Source: BOG-908 sp965198825 | GTDB taxonomy: Bacteria > Pseudomonadota > Alphaproteobacteria > Acetobacterales > Acetobacteraceae | Length of the DNA stretch: 64,000 nt | Assembly: GCA_965198825.1 (NCBI GenBank) | Contig: CBDAQB010000002.1 | Span: forward strand, 248,001-312,000 | Direction: 5' to 3' | In this document: positions 9,060 to 17,723 of the stretch, in pieces | How the letters are laid out: each line of letters opens with the position of its first letter | Position numbering within the stretch: the stretch's first letter is position 1 | Translations under genes and position numbers: made by a program | Notes under the pieces: generated by a model | The model's database searches: none | What the model was told of the DNA's origin: nothing | The model's input: only the letters and a program-made list of their open reading frames with translations

Positions 9060-9977
9060 TCATGCTTGAGGCATCCCCTCAGGCGCCACGCTAGCCACTA
9101 TGGAAGCATCGAGCTTCTCGTATCCCGCGTAATCGATAGCCGCATAAAGTTCGACGCGTGTCTGCATGCGGTCGAGCATGTTCTGCGCGCCGCCGTCGTG
9201 CGCGATAGCGGTGTAGAGATCGGCCTGGGCCTTGTTGGCGACACGAAGGGATGAGACAGGCCAGATGACCATGCGGTAGCCCATCTGCTCGAACTCAGCC
9301 GCGGTGAAGAAGGGGGTTCGGCCGAACTCCGTCATGTTGGCGAGAAGGGGCACGCCAGGGAGGGCGGCGGCGAAGGCGCGGAACATGTCGGCGGTGTGCA
9401 GCGCTTCGGGAAAGATCGCGTCGGCGCCTGCCTGAACGTAGAGTTTGGCGCGGGCGATGGCGGCGTCGAGTCCTTCGCTGGCCGCGGCGTCCGTGCGGGC
9501 GACGATGACCATGTCGCGGCGTGCTTTGGCAGCGGCGGCGACCTTGGTGGCCATGTCGGCGGGCGGGACGAGGGTTTTGTCGTTGAGGTGGCCGCATTTC
9601 TTCGGCAGCCGCTGGTCTTCGAGGTGCACGGCGGCGGCGCCCGCGCTTTCGAACACGCGTACCATGTGCATGGCGTTCAGCGCTTCGCCGTAGCCGGTGT
9701 CGCCGTCCACGAGAACGGGAAGGCCGGCACGGGCGAGTTGGCGGACGAAGAAGGCGACTTCATCGACGGTGATGATGCCGAGGTCGGGCAGGCCCATGCT
9801 GGCTGTCATGGCGGCGCCGCTCAGATAGAGCGCCTCGAAGCCGGCGGCTTTTGCCTGCAGGGCGGCCATTCCGTTGTGTGCGCCTGGCATTTGCAGGATC
9901 TTGCCGCGCGCAAGCAGGGCGCGCAGGCGCTGTCCGGCGGGCGTGTCCGGCGCTTCGGCGCCGACGAGATAGGTCAT
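9060..9977 (-). CDS. prpB: 2-methylisocitrate lyase
   Basis: Splits 2-methylisocitrate into pyruvate and succinate, the last step of the methylcitrate cycle for propionyl-CoA; 305 residues. It belongs to the isocitrate lyase/PEP mutase superfamily, with the catalytic signature KKCGH in LEDQRLPKKCGHLNDK, the metal-binding VDGDTGYG, and the VARTDA block. Its ATG overlaps the prpC stop (ATGA), placing it last in prpD-prpC-prpB. Confidence 0.94.
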   Translation of the reverse strand: MTYLVGAEAPDTPAGQRLRALLARGKILQMPGAHNGMAALQAKAAGFEALYLSGAAMTASMGLPDLGIITVDEVAFFVRQLARAGLPVLVDGDTGYGEALNAMHMVRVFESAGAAAVHLEDQRLPKKCGHLNDKTLVPPADMATKVAAAAKARRDMVIVARTDAAASEGLDAAIARAKLYVQAGADAIFPEALHTADMFRAFAAALPGVPLLANMTEFGRTPFFTAAEFEQMGYRMVIWPVSSLRVANKAQADLYTAIAHDGGAQNMLDRMQTRVELYAAIDYAGYEKLDASIVASVAPEGMPQA

Positions 9978-11125
9978 CGTGTGCGCTCTTTCAGCGGCAC
10001 GAATTTAAGGTCTTCCGGGCCGGTGTAGTTGGCGCTGGGGCGGATGATCTTGCCGTCTGCGCGCTGTTCGATGACGTGCGCGGCCCAGCCGCTGGTGCGC
10101 GCGATGACGAAGAGCGGTGTGAACATGCCGACGGGCACGCCCATGGCGCTGTAGGACACTGCGCTGAACCAGTCGAGGTTCGGGAACATGCGCTTGGCAT
10201 CCGCCATCACGGTCTCGATGCGCTCGGCGACGTCGAAGATCGTGGTGTCGCCGGCACTTTCGCACAGATGCCTGGCCACGCTCTTGATGACGACGTTGCG
10301 CGGATCCGACACGGTGTAGACGGGATGGCCGAAACCGATGACGACTTCCTTCGCTTCGACACGGCGGCGGATGTCGGCTTCGGCTTCATCGGGCGTTGCG
10401 TAGCGCTGCTGGATCTCGAGGGCGACTTCGTTGGCGCCACCGTGCTTCGGGCCGCGCAGCGCGCCGATGCCGGCGGTGATGGCGGAATACATGTCCGACC
10501 CGGTGCCGGCGACGACGCGCGCGGTAAAGGTCGAGGCATTGAACTCATGTTCGGCGTAAAGCACCAGCGACGTGTGCATGGCGCGCACCCATTCCGCACC
10601 CGGCTTCTTGCCGTGCAGGAGGTGGAGGAAATGGCCGCCAATGCTGTCGTCTTCGGTTTCGACGTCGATGCGGGTGCCGTTGTGCGACCAATGATACCAG
10701 TAGAGCAGCATGGAGCCGAGGCTCGCCAGCAGCCTGTCGGCGACATCGCGCGCCGCCGGCGCAGCGTGCGACGCCGCCTCGGGAAGCGCGCAACCCAAAG
10801 CACTGACCGCGGTGCGCATCACATCCATCGGATGGGTACCGGCCGGCAGCGCTTCGAGAACCTGCTTTACGGCAGCAGGGACTCCGCGCATGGAGCGCAG
10901 CTTCGCCTTGTAGGCGATGAGCTCGGCGACGGTGGGCAGGCGTTCGTGCACGAGGAGATAGGCGATCTCCTCGAACTCGCAGGCCTGAGCGACATCGAGG
11001 ATGTCGTAGCCGCGGTAGTGAAGATCGTTGCCCGTGCGGCCGACGGTGCACAGGGCTGTGTTGCCCGCGACTACGCCGGAGAGGGCGACGGATTTTTTTG
11101 GCTTGGGAAGGGCGGTTTCGGTCAT
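9974..11125 (-). CDS. prpC: 2-methylcitrate synthase
   Basis: Condenses propionyl-CoA with oxaloacetate to 2-methylcitrate; 383 residues, citrate synthase fold. The active-site regions are YAEHEFNASTFTARV, GPKHGGANEVA and GFGHPVYTVSDPR. Length and N-terminus (SGVVAGNTALCTVG, RGYDI) fit the PrpC/short citrate synthase group rather than the larger hexameric GltA. The position between prpD and prpB supports methylcitrate rather than citrate synthesis, although such enzymes often do both. Copy 3 of element A separates it from prpD. Confidence 0.9.
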   Translation of the reverse strand: MTETALPKPKKSVALSGVVAGNTALCTVGRTGNDLHYRGYDILDVAQACEFEEIAYLLVHERLPTVAELIAYKAKLRSMRGVPAAVKQVLEALPAGTHPMDVMRTAVSALGCALPEAASHAAPAARDVADRLLASLGSMLLYWYHWSHNGTRIDVETEDDSIGGHFLHLLHGKKPGAEWVRAMHTSLVLYAEHEFNASTFTARVVAGTGSDMYSAITAGIGALRGPKHGGANEVALEIQQRYATPDEAEADIRRRVEAKEVVIGFGHPVYTVSDPRNVVIKSVARHLCESAGDTTIFDVAERIETVMADAKRMFPNLDWFSAVSYSAMGVPVGMFTPLFVIARTSGWAAHVIEQRADGKIIRPSANYTGPEDLKFVPLKERTR

Positions 11126-11139
11126 TTGACTTTCCCTGG

Positions 11140-11279
11140 AAGAAAGGAAGGCCTTCTTTTTTGAAAAAAAGAAGCGAAAAACTCTTATTCGTTTGGACCC
11201 GGCCTTTCCGGAGGGGCCCGGCTTAGAGTTGCAAAAGTTTTTTGGTTCTTTTTTTCAAAAAAGAACTCCTTCCTTCTGC
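11140..11279. repeat. AT-rich composite palindrome, element A copy 3
   Basis: Full pair of arms (gaagc-type left, ggttc-type right) with a divergent core rich in GGCCCGG and lacking the ATCTCGGTCCC motif. It lies within the prp operon, between the prpD stop and the prpC start, so it would be transcribed if prpDCB is one unit. Confidence 0.88.
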
Positions 11280-11287
11280 CACTTGTC

Positions 11288-12787
11288 TTAAAATATCCCT
11301 TCAGCAGCCCCAGCAAGCGTCCCAGCCGGCAACGTCAGCGTCAGCTGCGCAAGTTCGTCAGCGCGCAACGAAGGAAGACGCTCGACGACGGCGAGGAAGC
11401 GTTCGGCTTCGGTGGAGTCGATGACGCCTTCGGTCAGGGTGCGGAACTTCCTGATGTAGTCGGGGCGTTTCCATGGCGTGGCGCCGAGCGTGTGGGCGTT
11501 GGCGACGGCCATTTCCTCGGCGATGGTGCGGCCGTCGTTGAAGGTGATGATGATGCGGCCGCCGAAGGCTTTCGTGTCCGGGTCGCTGGTGTGGTAGCGC
11601 TCGGTCCAGCGCGGGTCTTCGACTGTGCGGATCTTTTTCCACAGGCGCACGGTGTCGGCGCGGTTGGCGCGTTCGGGCGCGTAGCTGCGGACGTGGTGCC
11701 AGGCGCCATCCTGCAAGGCCACGGCGACGATGTACATGATGGAGTGGTCGAGCGTTTCGCGGCTGGCTGAGGGATCGAACTTCTGCGGATCGTTGGAGCC
11801 GGTGCCGATGACGTAGTGCGTGTGGTGGCTGGTTTCGATCAGCACGTCGCGGACGCTGTCCCAGTCGGTGATCTGGCGGCCCATGCGGAAGGCGAGATCG
11901 ATGAGCGCCTGGCTCTGGTATTCGGCGCTATGTTCCTTGGTGTAGGTGTCGAGGATGGCGCGCTTGGCTTCGCCGGATTCTGGCAGCGGCACCTTGTAAT
12001 GCGCGGTCTTGCCGTCGAGCATCCAGGCAATGACGCTGTCCTCGCCTTCGTAGATCGGGCTTGGGCTGCCTTCGCCGCGCATGGCGCGGTCGACCGCCTC
12101 GATGGCGAGCTTGCCTGCGTGGCTGGGGGCGTAGGCTTTCCAGGAACTGATTTCGCCTTTGCGGCTCTGGCGCGTTGCCGTGGTGACATGCAGCGCCTGT
12201 TGCACTGACTGGTAGATCACTTCGGCCGGCAGGCCGAGCAGCGTGCCGATCCCGGCGGCGGCGGACGGGCCGAGGTGGGCCACGTGGTCGATCTTGTGCG
12301 CGTGCAGGCAGATGGCGCGCACCAGGTTCACCTGGATTTCGTAGCCGGTGGCGATGGCACGCACGAGTGCCGCGCCATCCTTGTTCATCTGCTGCGCGGT
12401 AGCGAGGATCGGCGGGATGTTGTCGCCCGGGTGGCTGTATTCGGCGGCGAGAAACGTGTCGTGGTAGTCGAGCTCGCGCACGGCTGTGCCGTTGGCCCAG
12501 GCGGCCCATTCGGCGTGCACGCGAAGCGAGGGGTCGCAGCCGAAGACGGTGGCGCCGTTGGCGCGCGGGTGGGCGACGGCCTGGGCACGTGCGGTGGCGA
12601 CGGGATGGCGGTTGATGGCGGCCATGGCGACGGAGGCGTTGTCGATGATGCGGTTGCCGATCATGTCGATGACGGCGGGCTCGACGGCGACCGGGTCGGC
12701 GGCGACGGCGGCGATCTTCCAGGCAAGCTGGTCCTCGCGTTTGAGGCGGTCGGCTTCGGGGTGAACGCGGACGTCGTGCAGCTTCAT
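11288..12787 (-). CDS. prpD: 2-methylcitrate dehydratase (MmgE/PrpD family)
   Basis: Dehydrates 2-methylcitrate to 2-methyl-cis-aconitate in the methylcitrate cycle; 499 residues, the usual PrpD length. MmgE/PrpD features include DMIGNRIIDNASVAMAAI, ELDYHDTFLAAEYSHPGDN with the conserved His and Asp residues, and the SWKAYAPSHAG segment. It is the first gene of the prp cluster. No prpR-type regulator and no acnD/prpF pair is present nearby, so regulation and the hydratase step must be supplied from elsewhere. Confidence 0.93.
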   Translation of the reverse strand: MKLHDVRVHPEADRLKREDQLAWKIAAVAADPVAVEPAVIDMIGNRIIDNASVAMAAINRHPVATARAQAVAHPRANGATVFGCDPSLRVHAEWAAWANGTAVRELDYHDTFLAAEYSHPGDNIPPILATAQQMNKDGAALVRAIATGYEIQVNLVRAICLHAHKIDHVAHLGPSAAAGIGTLLGLPAEVIYQSVQQALHVTTATRQSRKGEISSWKAYAPSHAGKLAIEAVDRAMRGEGSPSPIYEGEDSVIAWMLDGKTAHYKVPLPESGEAKRAILDTYTKEHSAEYQSQALIDLAFRMGRQITDWDSVRDVLIETSHHTHYVIGTGSNDPQKFDPSASRETLDHSIMYIVAVALQDGAWHHVRSYAPERANRADTVRLWKKIRTVEDPRWTERYHTSDPDTKAFGGRIIITFNDGRTIAEEMAVANAHTLGATPWKRPDYIRKFRTLTEGVIDSTEAERFLAVVERLPSLRADELAQLTLTLPAGTLAGAAEGIF

Positions 12788-12845
12788 GATGGCTCCAACT
12801 GGGGCTGGTTGGACGGCATAGGGAGCGAAGTTGGGCGGTCGTCAA

Positions 12846-12926
12846 GGCCAGGGGCTCTGCCCCTGGACCCCGCTAAGGACAAGTCCTTAGAACCTCTTTC
12901 TTAAGGAATGAGGTCCGGGGCTTCTA
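12846..12926. repeat. GC-rich multi-hairpin repeat, element B copy 1
   Basis: Consecutive perfect hairpins lie between ybdD and prpD. CCAGGGGC / GCCCCTGG spans 12848-12866 with loop TCT. CTAAGGAC / GTCCTTAG spans 12873-12890 with a two-base loop. A short TTCTTAAGGAA palindrome follows. The same arrangement recurs at 59871-59949. It may help separate ybdD transcripts from prpD, but it is better regarded as a dispersed repeat. Confidence 0.8.
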
Positions 12927-12941
12927 GGCTTCCATCGGCAC

Positions 12942-13160
12942 CTAGCAACAACGAAGTGTAGAGCCCACCCCGAACCGCGCAGCCTCGCGCTCCCGCCAGA
13001 ACGCGTCGCGCGCCATGGGCTGCACGTCCGGATGGTTCAGCGCCATGTGCGCCAGGTAGCCGTCGTAGTCCGGCACGCCGACCATCAGGTGGGCGGTTTC
13101 GCGCAGGCGGCTGGCGACGCGGGAGAAATCAAGTTTGCGGCCGAAGCATTGGCATATCAT
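12942..13160 (-). CDS. ybdD: YbdD/YjiX family protein, partner of CstA
   Basis: A small protein of 72 residues with the family core MVGVPDYDGYLAHMALNHPD, the REREAARFG segment and a C-terminal CC. YbdD/YjiX proteins are encoded directly after CstA-type pyruvate transporters and are needed for their activity in Enterobacteria. The ATG at 13160 has GGGAG seven bases upstream; a TTG two codons earlier is possible. It overlaps the 3' end of cstA by about 30 bases, implying coupled translation. Confidence 0.88.
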   Translation of the reverse strand: MICQCFGRKLDFSRVASRLRETAHLMVGVPDYDGYLAHMALNHPDVQPMARDAFWREREAARFGVGSTLRCC

Positions 13161-15234
13161 GGCCAAACTCCCTTGCTGTGATGCGCGGGTCGGCGAGGGC
13201 GCGTCTGATGGAGACGAGGCCGGCGCCTAGCATGAGCACGACGACTGTCATGAACACCGAGGTGAGGGCGCAGTCCACGTAGTCGTTGGTGAGCACCTGG
13301 TGCATGTCGGCGACCGATTTGGCGGGCGCCAGCAGCTTGCCGTCGGCCAGGGCCGCCGAGAATTTCGCTGCGTGCGACAGAAAGCCGATGGCGGGCACGG
13401 GAGAGAAGATCTTCTCCCAGCCGGCGGTGAGCGTGCAGATGGCGAGCCAGGCGGCCGGTGTTGCGGTGACGGCCGCGAAGCGCTGCCGTTTCATCTTGAA
13501 CAGGATGACGGTGCAGAGGGTCAGCGCGATGGCCGCCAGCATCTGGTTGGAGATGCCGAACAGCGGCCAGAGCGTGTTGATGCCGCCGAGCGGATCGCGG
13601 ACGCCCTGGTAGAGGAAGTAGCCCCACCCGCTGACGGCGACGGCGGTGGCGAGCACGTTCGCGCCCCAGGATTTGGTGTTGCGGAAGGCCGGCACGGCCA
13701 TGCCCACCAGGTCCTGGATCATGAAGCGGGCGACACGGGTCCCTGCATCCACGGTGGTGAGGATGAACAACGCCTCGAACAGGATGGCGAAATGGTACCA
13801 GAACGCCATCAGCGCGCGGCCGCCGATGACGCCGGAGAGGATCTGCGACATGCCGACGGCGAGCGTGGGTGCGCCGCCCGAGCGTGACAGGATGGTTTTT
13901 TCGCCGACGTCGCGGGCGATCTGCGTCAGCGCATCCGGCGTGATGGCGAAACCCCAGGTGGCAATCTTGGCTGAGGCGGAGACCGCGTCGTGGCCGATGA
14001 GGGCGGCGGGCGCGTTCATGGCGAAGTAGGCGCCCGGGTCGAGCACGCTGGCGGCGATGAGCGCCATGATGGCGACCATGCTTTCGGCGAGCATGGCGCC
14101 GTATCCGATCATGCGCGCCTGGCTTTCGAGTTCCAGCATCTTCGGCGTGGTGCCCGACGAGATCAGCGCGTGGAAGCCGGAGACGGAGCCGCAGGCGATG
14201 GTGATGAACAGGAAGGGGAACAGGGAGCCGGCGAACACCGGCCCCGTGCCGTCCACGAAGCGGCTGACTGCCGGCATGCGTAGCTCCGGCATGACGATGG
14301 CGATGCCGAGGGCCAATGCGCAGATCGTGCCGATTTTCAGGAAGGTGGAGAGATAGTCGCGCGGGGCGAGGATCATCCAGACTGGCAGCACCGAGGCGAC
14401 GAAGCCGTAGCCGATGAGCATGAGCGCGAGCGACGGGCCAGTGAAGGTGAAGCTGGGCGCCCAGGCTGGGGATGCGGCGACGGCGCCGCCCAGCCAGATG
14501 GAGCCGAGCAGCAGGACGAGGCCGGCTGCAGACATCTCCAGCACCCGGTGGGGCCGCAGGAAGCGCGCATAGACGCCCATCAGAAGGGCGATCGGGATGG
14601 TGGCGAACACGGTGAAGGTCGCCCAGGGCGAATCGGCCAGCGCCTTGACCACGACAAGCGCCAGAACGGCGAGAAGGATGACCATGATGGCGAGGATGCC
14701 GATGGAGGCGACCGTGCCTGCGAAGGCGCCCATTTCGCCGCGTATCATGTCGCCAAGCGAGCGGCCGTCTCGACGCACGGAGATGAACAGGCTGACGAAA
14801 TCCTGCACGGCGCCGGCGAACACCACGCCCACGAGGATCCAGAGCGTGCCTGGGAGATAGCCCATCTGGGCGGCGAGCACGGGACCCACCAAAGGGCCGG
14901 CGCCGGCGATGGCTGCGAAATGATGGCCGAAGAGGACGTATTTGTTGGTGGGCACATAGTCGAGCCCGTCCGGGTGCACGGCGGCGGGCGTGGGGCGGGA
15001 GTTGTCCAGCGCGAGCACGCGCGTGGCGATGAAGAGGCTGTAGAAGCGGTAGGCGAGCAGATAGACGCAGATGGCGGCGGTCACCAGCCAAAGCGCGTTC
15101 ACCGTTTCGCCGCGGCTCAGCGCCACCACGCCGAGGCTTGCCGCGCCGAGCACGGCGACGCCGCCCCAGATCAGCCATTGCGACGCGCCGGCGCGCTGCA
15201 GGGCCGGCGGACGTTGTATGGACGTTTGGGACAT
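13129..15234 (-). CDS. cstA: Carbon starvation protein A / pyruvate transporter
   Basis: Inner-membrane transporter of 701 residues. Many transmembrane helices are visible (for example WATFTVFATIPIALLMGVYA). CstA family hallmarks include FGHHFAAIAGAGPLVGPVLA, GYLPGTLWILVGVVFAGAVQDF and ISSGTTPKMLE. The CstA/BtsT family imports pyruvate or peptides. With ybdD directly downstream, and a methylcitrate operon (which yields pyruvate) next door, pyruvate uptake is the best reading. The ATG at 15234 gives the family length; upstream in-frame codons run into the aroE promoter region. Confidence 0.92.
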   Translation of the reverse strand: MSQTSIQRPPALQRAGASQWLIWGGVAVLGAASLGVVALSRGETVNALWLVTAAICVYLLAYRFYSLFIATRVLALDNSRPTPAAVHPDGLDYVPTNKYVLFGHHFAAIAGAGPLVGPVLAAQMGYLPGTLWILVGVVFAGAVQDFVSLFISVRRDGRSLGDMIRGEMGAFAGTVASIGILAIMVILLAVLALVVVKALADSPWATFTVFATIPIALLMGVYARFLRPHRVLEMSAAGLVLLLGSIWLGGAVAASPAWAPSFTFTGPSLALMLIGYGFVASVLPVWMILAPRDYLSTFLKIGTICALALGIAIVMPELRMPAVSRFVDGTGPVFAGSLFPFLFITIACGSVSGFHALISSGTTPKMLELESQARMIGYGAMLAESMVAIMALIAASVLDPGAYFAMNAPAALIGHDAVSASAKIATWGFAITPDALTQIARDVGEKTILSRSGGAPTLAVGMSQILSGVIGGRALMAFWYHFAILFEALFILTTVDAGTRVARFMIQDLVGMAVPAFRNTKSWGANVLATAVAVSGWGYFLYQGVRDPLGGINTLWPLFGISNQMLAAIALTLCTVILFKMKRQRFAAVTATPAAWLAICTLTAGWEKIFSPVPAIGFLSHAAKFSAALADGKLLAPAKSVADMHQVLTNDYVDCALTSVFMTVVVLMLGAGLVSIRRALADPRITAREFGHDMPMLRPQT

Positions 15235-15298
15235 TGGTTTTTTCCCCGCGTTTCTTGTGTCACTAAAGCGTCGCCGGCTTCGGCTGACCATAGCCGGC

Positions 15299-15314
15299 AA
15301 GGAGGCGCGTCATT
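15299..15314 (+). promoter_or_regulatory. Strong Shine-Dalgarno followed by a possible ATT initiator for aroE
   Basis: AAGGAGG at 15299-15305 is an ideal ribosome-binding site. Six bases later, in frame with aroE, is ATT (15312), not ATG, GTG or TTG. The nearest conventional in-frame start, TTG at 15354, has no ribosome-binding site. ATT initiation is known for infC in Enterobacteria; here it is inferred from spacing alone. Confidence 0.5.
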
Positions 15315-16172
15315 GAATTAAACGATACCGGCCGGATACCCCAAGCCCATGCTTTGCGGGCGGGGGTGATCGGCTGGCCGGTCGAGCATTCGCGCTCGCC
15401 ACGGCTGCATAATTTCTGGCTCGGACGCCACGGTATCGACGGCAGCTATGTGAAGATACCGGTGCCGCCGGAGGATTTGGCAGCCACCTTGCGGCATTTG
15501 CGCGACCAGGGATTTGCCGGCGCCAACGTCACCATTCCGCACAAGGAAGCGGTGCTCGCGCTGTGCGACACGCTCGATGCGAGCGCCACGCGGGCCGGCG
15601 CGGTCAACACGCTGGTGTTCGACGCAGGCGGCATCCGCGGCAGCAACACCGACGGCGCAGGGTTTCTCGCCAATCTCGATGAGAATGGCGGACTGCCGGA
15701 TGGCCCCGCGCTGCTGCTGGGCGCAGGTGGGGCGGCGCGCGCCGTGGCGGCAGCACTGCTCGATGCCGGGGTGCGGGTGACGGTCACCAACCGCCGCCGG
15801 GAGCGCGCGGAAGCGCTGGCGCTCGCTCTGCCAGGCATCGCCGTTCTGCCCTGGGAACGACGGACGCACGCCGCCGCAGACACGGCCCTCCTGGTCAACA
15901 CGACGTCGCTCGGCATGATCGGCGAACCGGCGCTCGACTTCGATTTTGCCGCCGCGCACGACGGCCTCGTGGTGGCCGACATCGTCTATGTGCCGCTGCG
16001 TACCCGCTTTCTCGATGATGCGGCCGGATACGGGCTGCGCACTGTCGAAGGCCTCGGCATGCTCCTGCACCAGGCGGTGCCGGGGTTCGCCGCCTGGTTC
16101 GGCGTGACGCCCGTGGTGGACGACGCCGTACGCACCCTCCTGGCAGCCGGCATCCCACCCTTTCCCGAGTGA
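15312..16172 (+). CDS. aroE: Shikimate dehydrogenase
   Basis: Reduces 3-dehydroshikimate to shikimate with NADPH in aromatic amino acid synthesis. The substrate-binding motif GVIGWPVEHSRSPRLHN, the catalytic lysine in ANVTIPHKEAV and the NADP-binding GAGGAARAV are all present, with NTDGAGF and GLGMLLHQ further on. Starting at TTG 15354 gives 272 residues with almost nothing ahead of the first beta strand. Starting at ATT 15312, just after a perfect AAGGAGG, adds 14 residues (IELNDTGRIPQAHA) like the N-terminal extension of relatives. I list the longer form, but the start is not certain. It is followed 10 bases later by coaE. Confidence 0.9.
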   Translation: MELNDTGRIPQAHALRAGVIGWPVEHSRSPRLHNFWLGRHGIDGSYVKIPVPPEDLAATLRHLRDQGFAGANVTIPHKEAVLALCDTLDASATRAGAVNTLVFDAGGIRGSNTDGAGFLANLDENGGLPDGPALLLGAGGAARAVAAALLDAGVRVTVTNRRRERAEALALALPGIAVLPWERRTHAAADTALLVNTTSLGMIGEPALDFDFAAAHDGLVVADIVYVPLRTRFLDDAAGYGLRTVEGLGMLLHQAVPGFAAWFGVTPVVDDAVRTLLAAGIPPFPE

Positions 16173-16182
16173 ACTGGCCGGA

Positions 16183-16785
16183 ATGAAAGTCATCGGCCTC
16201 ACCGGCGGCATCGGCATGGGGAAGTCGACAGCGGCGGCGGAATTCCGTCGCGCCGGCATACCGGTGTTCGACGCCGATGCCGCCGTCCGCCGCTTGCAGG
16301 CTCGGCGCGGACGCGCCCTTCCCGCCATCGAAGCCGCCTTTCCAGGCACCGTGCGCGACGGCTGCCTCGACCGCGCGGCGCTGCGGCGGATCGTGCTGGC
16401 GGATCCTGCCAAACGCCTTGCACTGGAGGCGATCATCCACCCGCTCGTGCAGGCCGAGCAGAAGCGCTTCCTCGCCCGCGCAAAGGCCGCAGGCAAATCG
16501 TCGGCCGTGCTCGACATTCCTCTCCTGCTGGAGCGCAAACCCACGCCATACCAGCGGCGCGCACTGCACACGATCCTGGTCGTCTCGGCGCCACGCGCCG
16601 TGCAGATCGCCCGCGTCCTCAGGCGCCCCGGCCTCACGCGGGCTGATGCCGAATCGCTGATCGCGCTACAAATGCCGGATGCCGAAAAACGCCGCCGAGC
16701 CGACCTCGTGATACGAACCGGCCTCTCCCGCTTCCACGCCACCGCCGCCATACGGCGCTTCATCGCACGCGAAAAACTCCTATGA
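16183..16785 (+). CDS. coaE: Dephospho-CoA kinase
   Basis: Phosphorylates dephospho-CoA in the last step of coenzyme A synthesis; 200 residues, the normal length. The P-loop GLTGGIGMGKSTAA is at the N-terminus, followed by FDADAAVRRL and the CoaE-typical DIPLLLE segment. It lies in the aroE-coaE-dnaQ cluster that is standard in Alphaproteobacteria, and its stop overlaps the dnaQ start (ATGA). Confidence 0.94.
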   Translation: MKVIGLTGGIGMGKSTAAAEFRRAGIPVFDADAAVRRLQARRGRALPAIEAAFPGTVRDGCLDRAALRRIVLADPAKRLALEAIIHPLVQAEQKRFLARAKAAGKSSAVLDIPLLLERKPTPYQRRALHTILVVSAPRAVQIARVLRRPGLTRADAESLIALQMPDAEKRRRADLVIRTGLSRFHATAAIRRFIAREKLL

Positions 16786-17459
16786 GCCGCTCTATCCTGT
16801 TCGACACCGAAACCACCGGGCTCGACCCCGCGACAGGCGACCGCATCATCGAATTCGCCGCCATCGAACTGATACGCGAACTGCCCACCAACCGCGTGTT
16901 CCACCGGGTGATCGACCCGGAACGCGACGTGCCGGAAGAAGCCACGCGCGTGCACGGCTTCACCCGCGGCGACCTCATCGGCAAACCACGCTTCGCCGAT
17001 ATCGTGGACGAACTCCTCGCCTTCATCGAAGACTCGCCTCTGGTCGCGCACAACGCCGAATTCGACTTCGCTTTCGTCAACGCCGAACTCGCGCGCCTCG
17101 CCCTGCCGCCACTGCACCCCTCGCGCATGATCGACACGCTGGCGCTCGCCAAAAAACGCTTCCCCGGCATGCCGAACAGCCTCAACGCACTCTGCGGCCG
17201 CTTCAGCATCGATCTCTCCGAGCGCACAACACACAACGCGCTGCTCGACTGCCGCCTGCTCGCAGACGTTTACGTGGAACTCACAGGCGGCCGCCAACGC
17301 GGGTTTATCCTGGCTGGGTCTTCGCAATCCGAAACCGCGTTTACCTATGTCGCATCAGGTCCGCGCACGCCCCGGCCGATCGTGCCGCGTGACGACGAGC
17401 TGGCGGCGCATGCTGCGTTTCTGTCTCGGCTTAAGGATCCTGTTTGGTTGTTGCCTTGA
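16782..17459 (+). CDS. dnaQ: DNA polymerase III epsilon subunit (3'-5' exonuclease)
   Basis: Proofreading exonuclease of the replicative polymerase, 225 residues. DEDDh active-site motifs are visible: FDTETTGLDP (Exo I), LVAHNAEFDFAF (Exo II) and THNALLDCRLLADVY (Exo III with His and Asp). The C-terminal tail is shorter on recognisable clamp-binding motifs than in E. coli, as is common in this class. It starts in the coaE stop codon (ATGA). Confidence 0.93.
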   Translation: MSRSILFDTETTGLDPATGDRIIEFAAIELIRELPTNRVFHRVIDPERDVPEEATRVHGFTRGDLIGKPRFADIVDELLAFIEDSPLVAHNAEFDFAFVNAELARLALPPLHPSRMIDTLALAKKRFPGMPNSLNALCGRFSIDLSERTTHNALLDCRLLADVYVELTGGRQRGFILAGSSQSETAFTYVASGPRTPRPIVPRDDELAAHAAFLSRLKDPVWLLP

Positions 17460-17463
17460 GGTG

Positions 17464-17520
17464 AGGGAAGGCAAGGCAAGGACTTCTTTTTTGTTAAAAA
17501 AGAAGCAAAAAGCTTTTGCG
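17464..17520. repeat. Element A, single arm (half copy)
   Basis: Downstream of dnaQ only one arm remains: TTCTTTTTTGTTAAAAAAGAA, then GCAAAAAGCTTTTGCG. There is no core and no second arm. The rest of the gap to 17723 holds low-complexity CTTTG/CTTCC-rich sequence resembling a decayed copy of the CCACGAAG repeat (element D). I see no gene in it. Confidence 0.75.
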
Positions 17521-17723
17521 CGTTTTGGGCTGCGATGGATTGGCGCCTTGGTCTGGCTTCATCTTTTAGGAGGAAGGTGGGCTTCGCCTCTTTGCTTGCT
17601 TTGTGGCTGCTCTTCCTTCCCGTCTTTCGAGTGGTTCTTGCTTTCTTCAGCTGCCTGTTCCGATCGCGGCATTGGCATGACGGGAATGCCTGCGGCGCGC
17701 TTTTAGGCGAGGGCGGCTTTTCC

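Noticed and set aside
13157..15178. A 673-codon minus-strand frame overlapping cstA
   Set aside because: It is a shifted frame of the cstA gene with an Arg/His-rich composition; cstA itself matches its family throughout.
15312..15360. A start at ATG 15349 for aroE
   Set aside because: It is out of frame with the shikimate dehydrogenase motifs.
15318..17327. A 669-codon open frame on the minus strand across aroE, coaE and dnaQ
   Set aside because: It is antisense to three genes with complete catalytic motifs; its translation is Arg/Ala-rich with no family motif. GC-rich coding regions routinely leave such antisense frames open.
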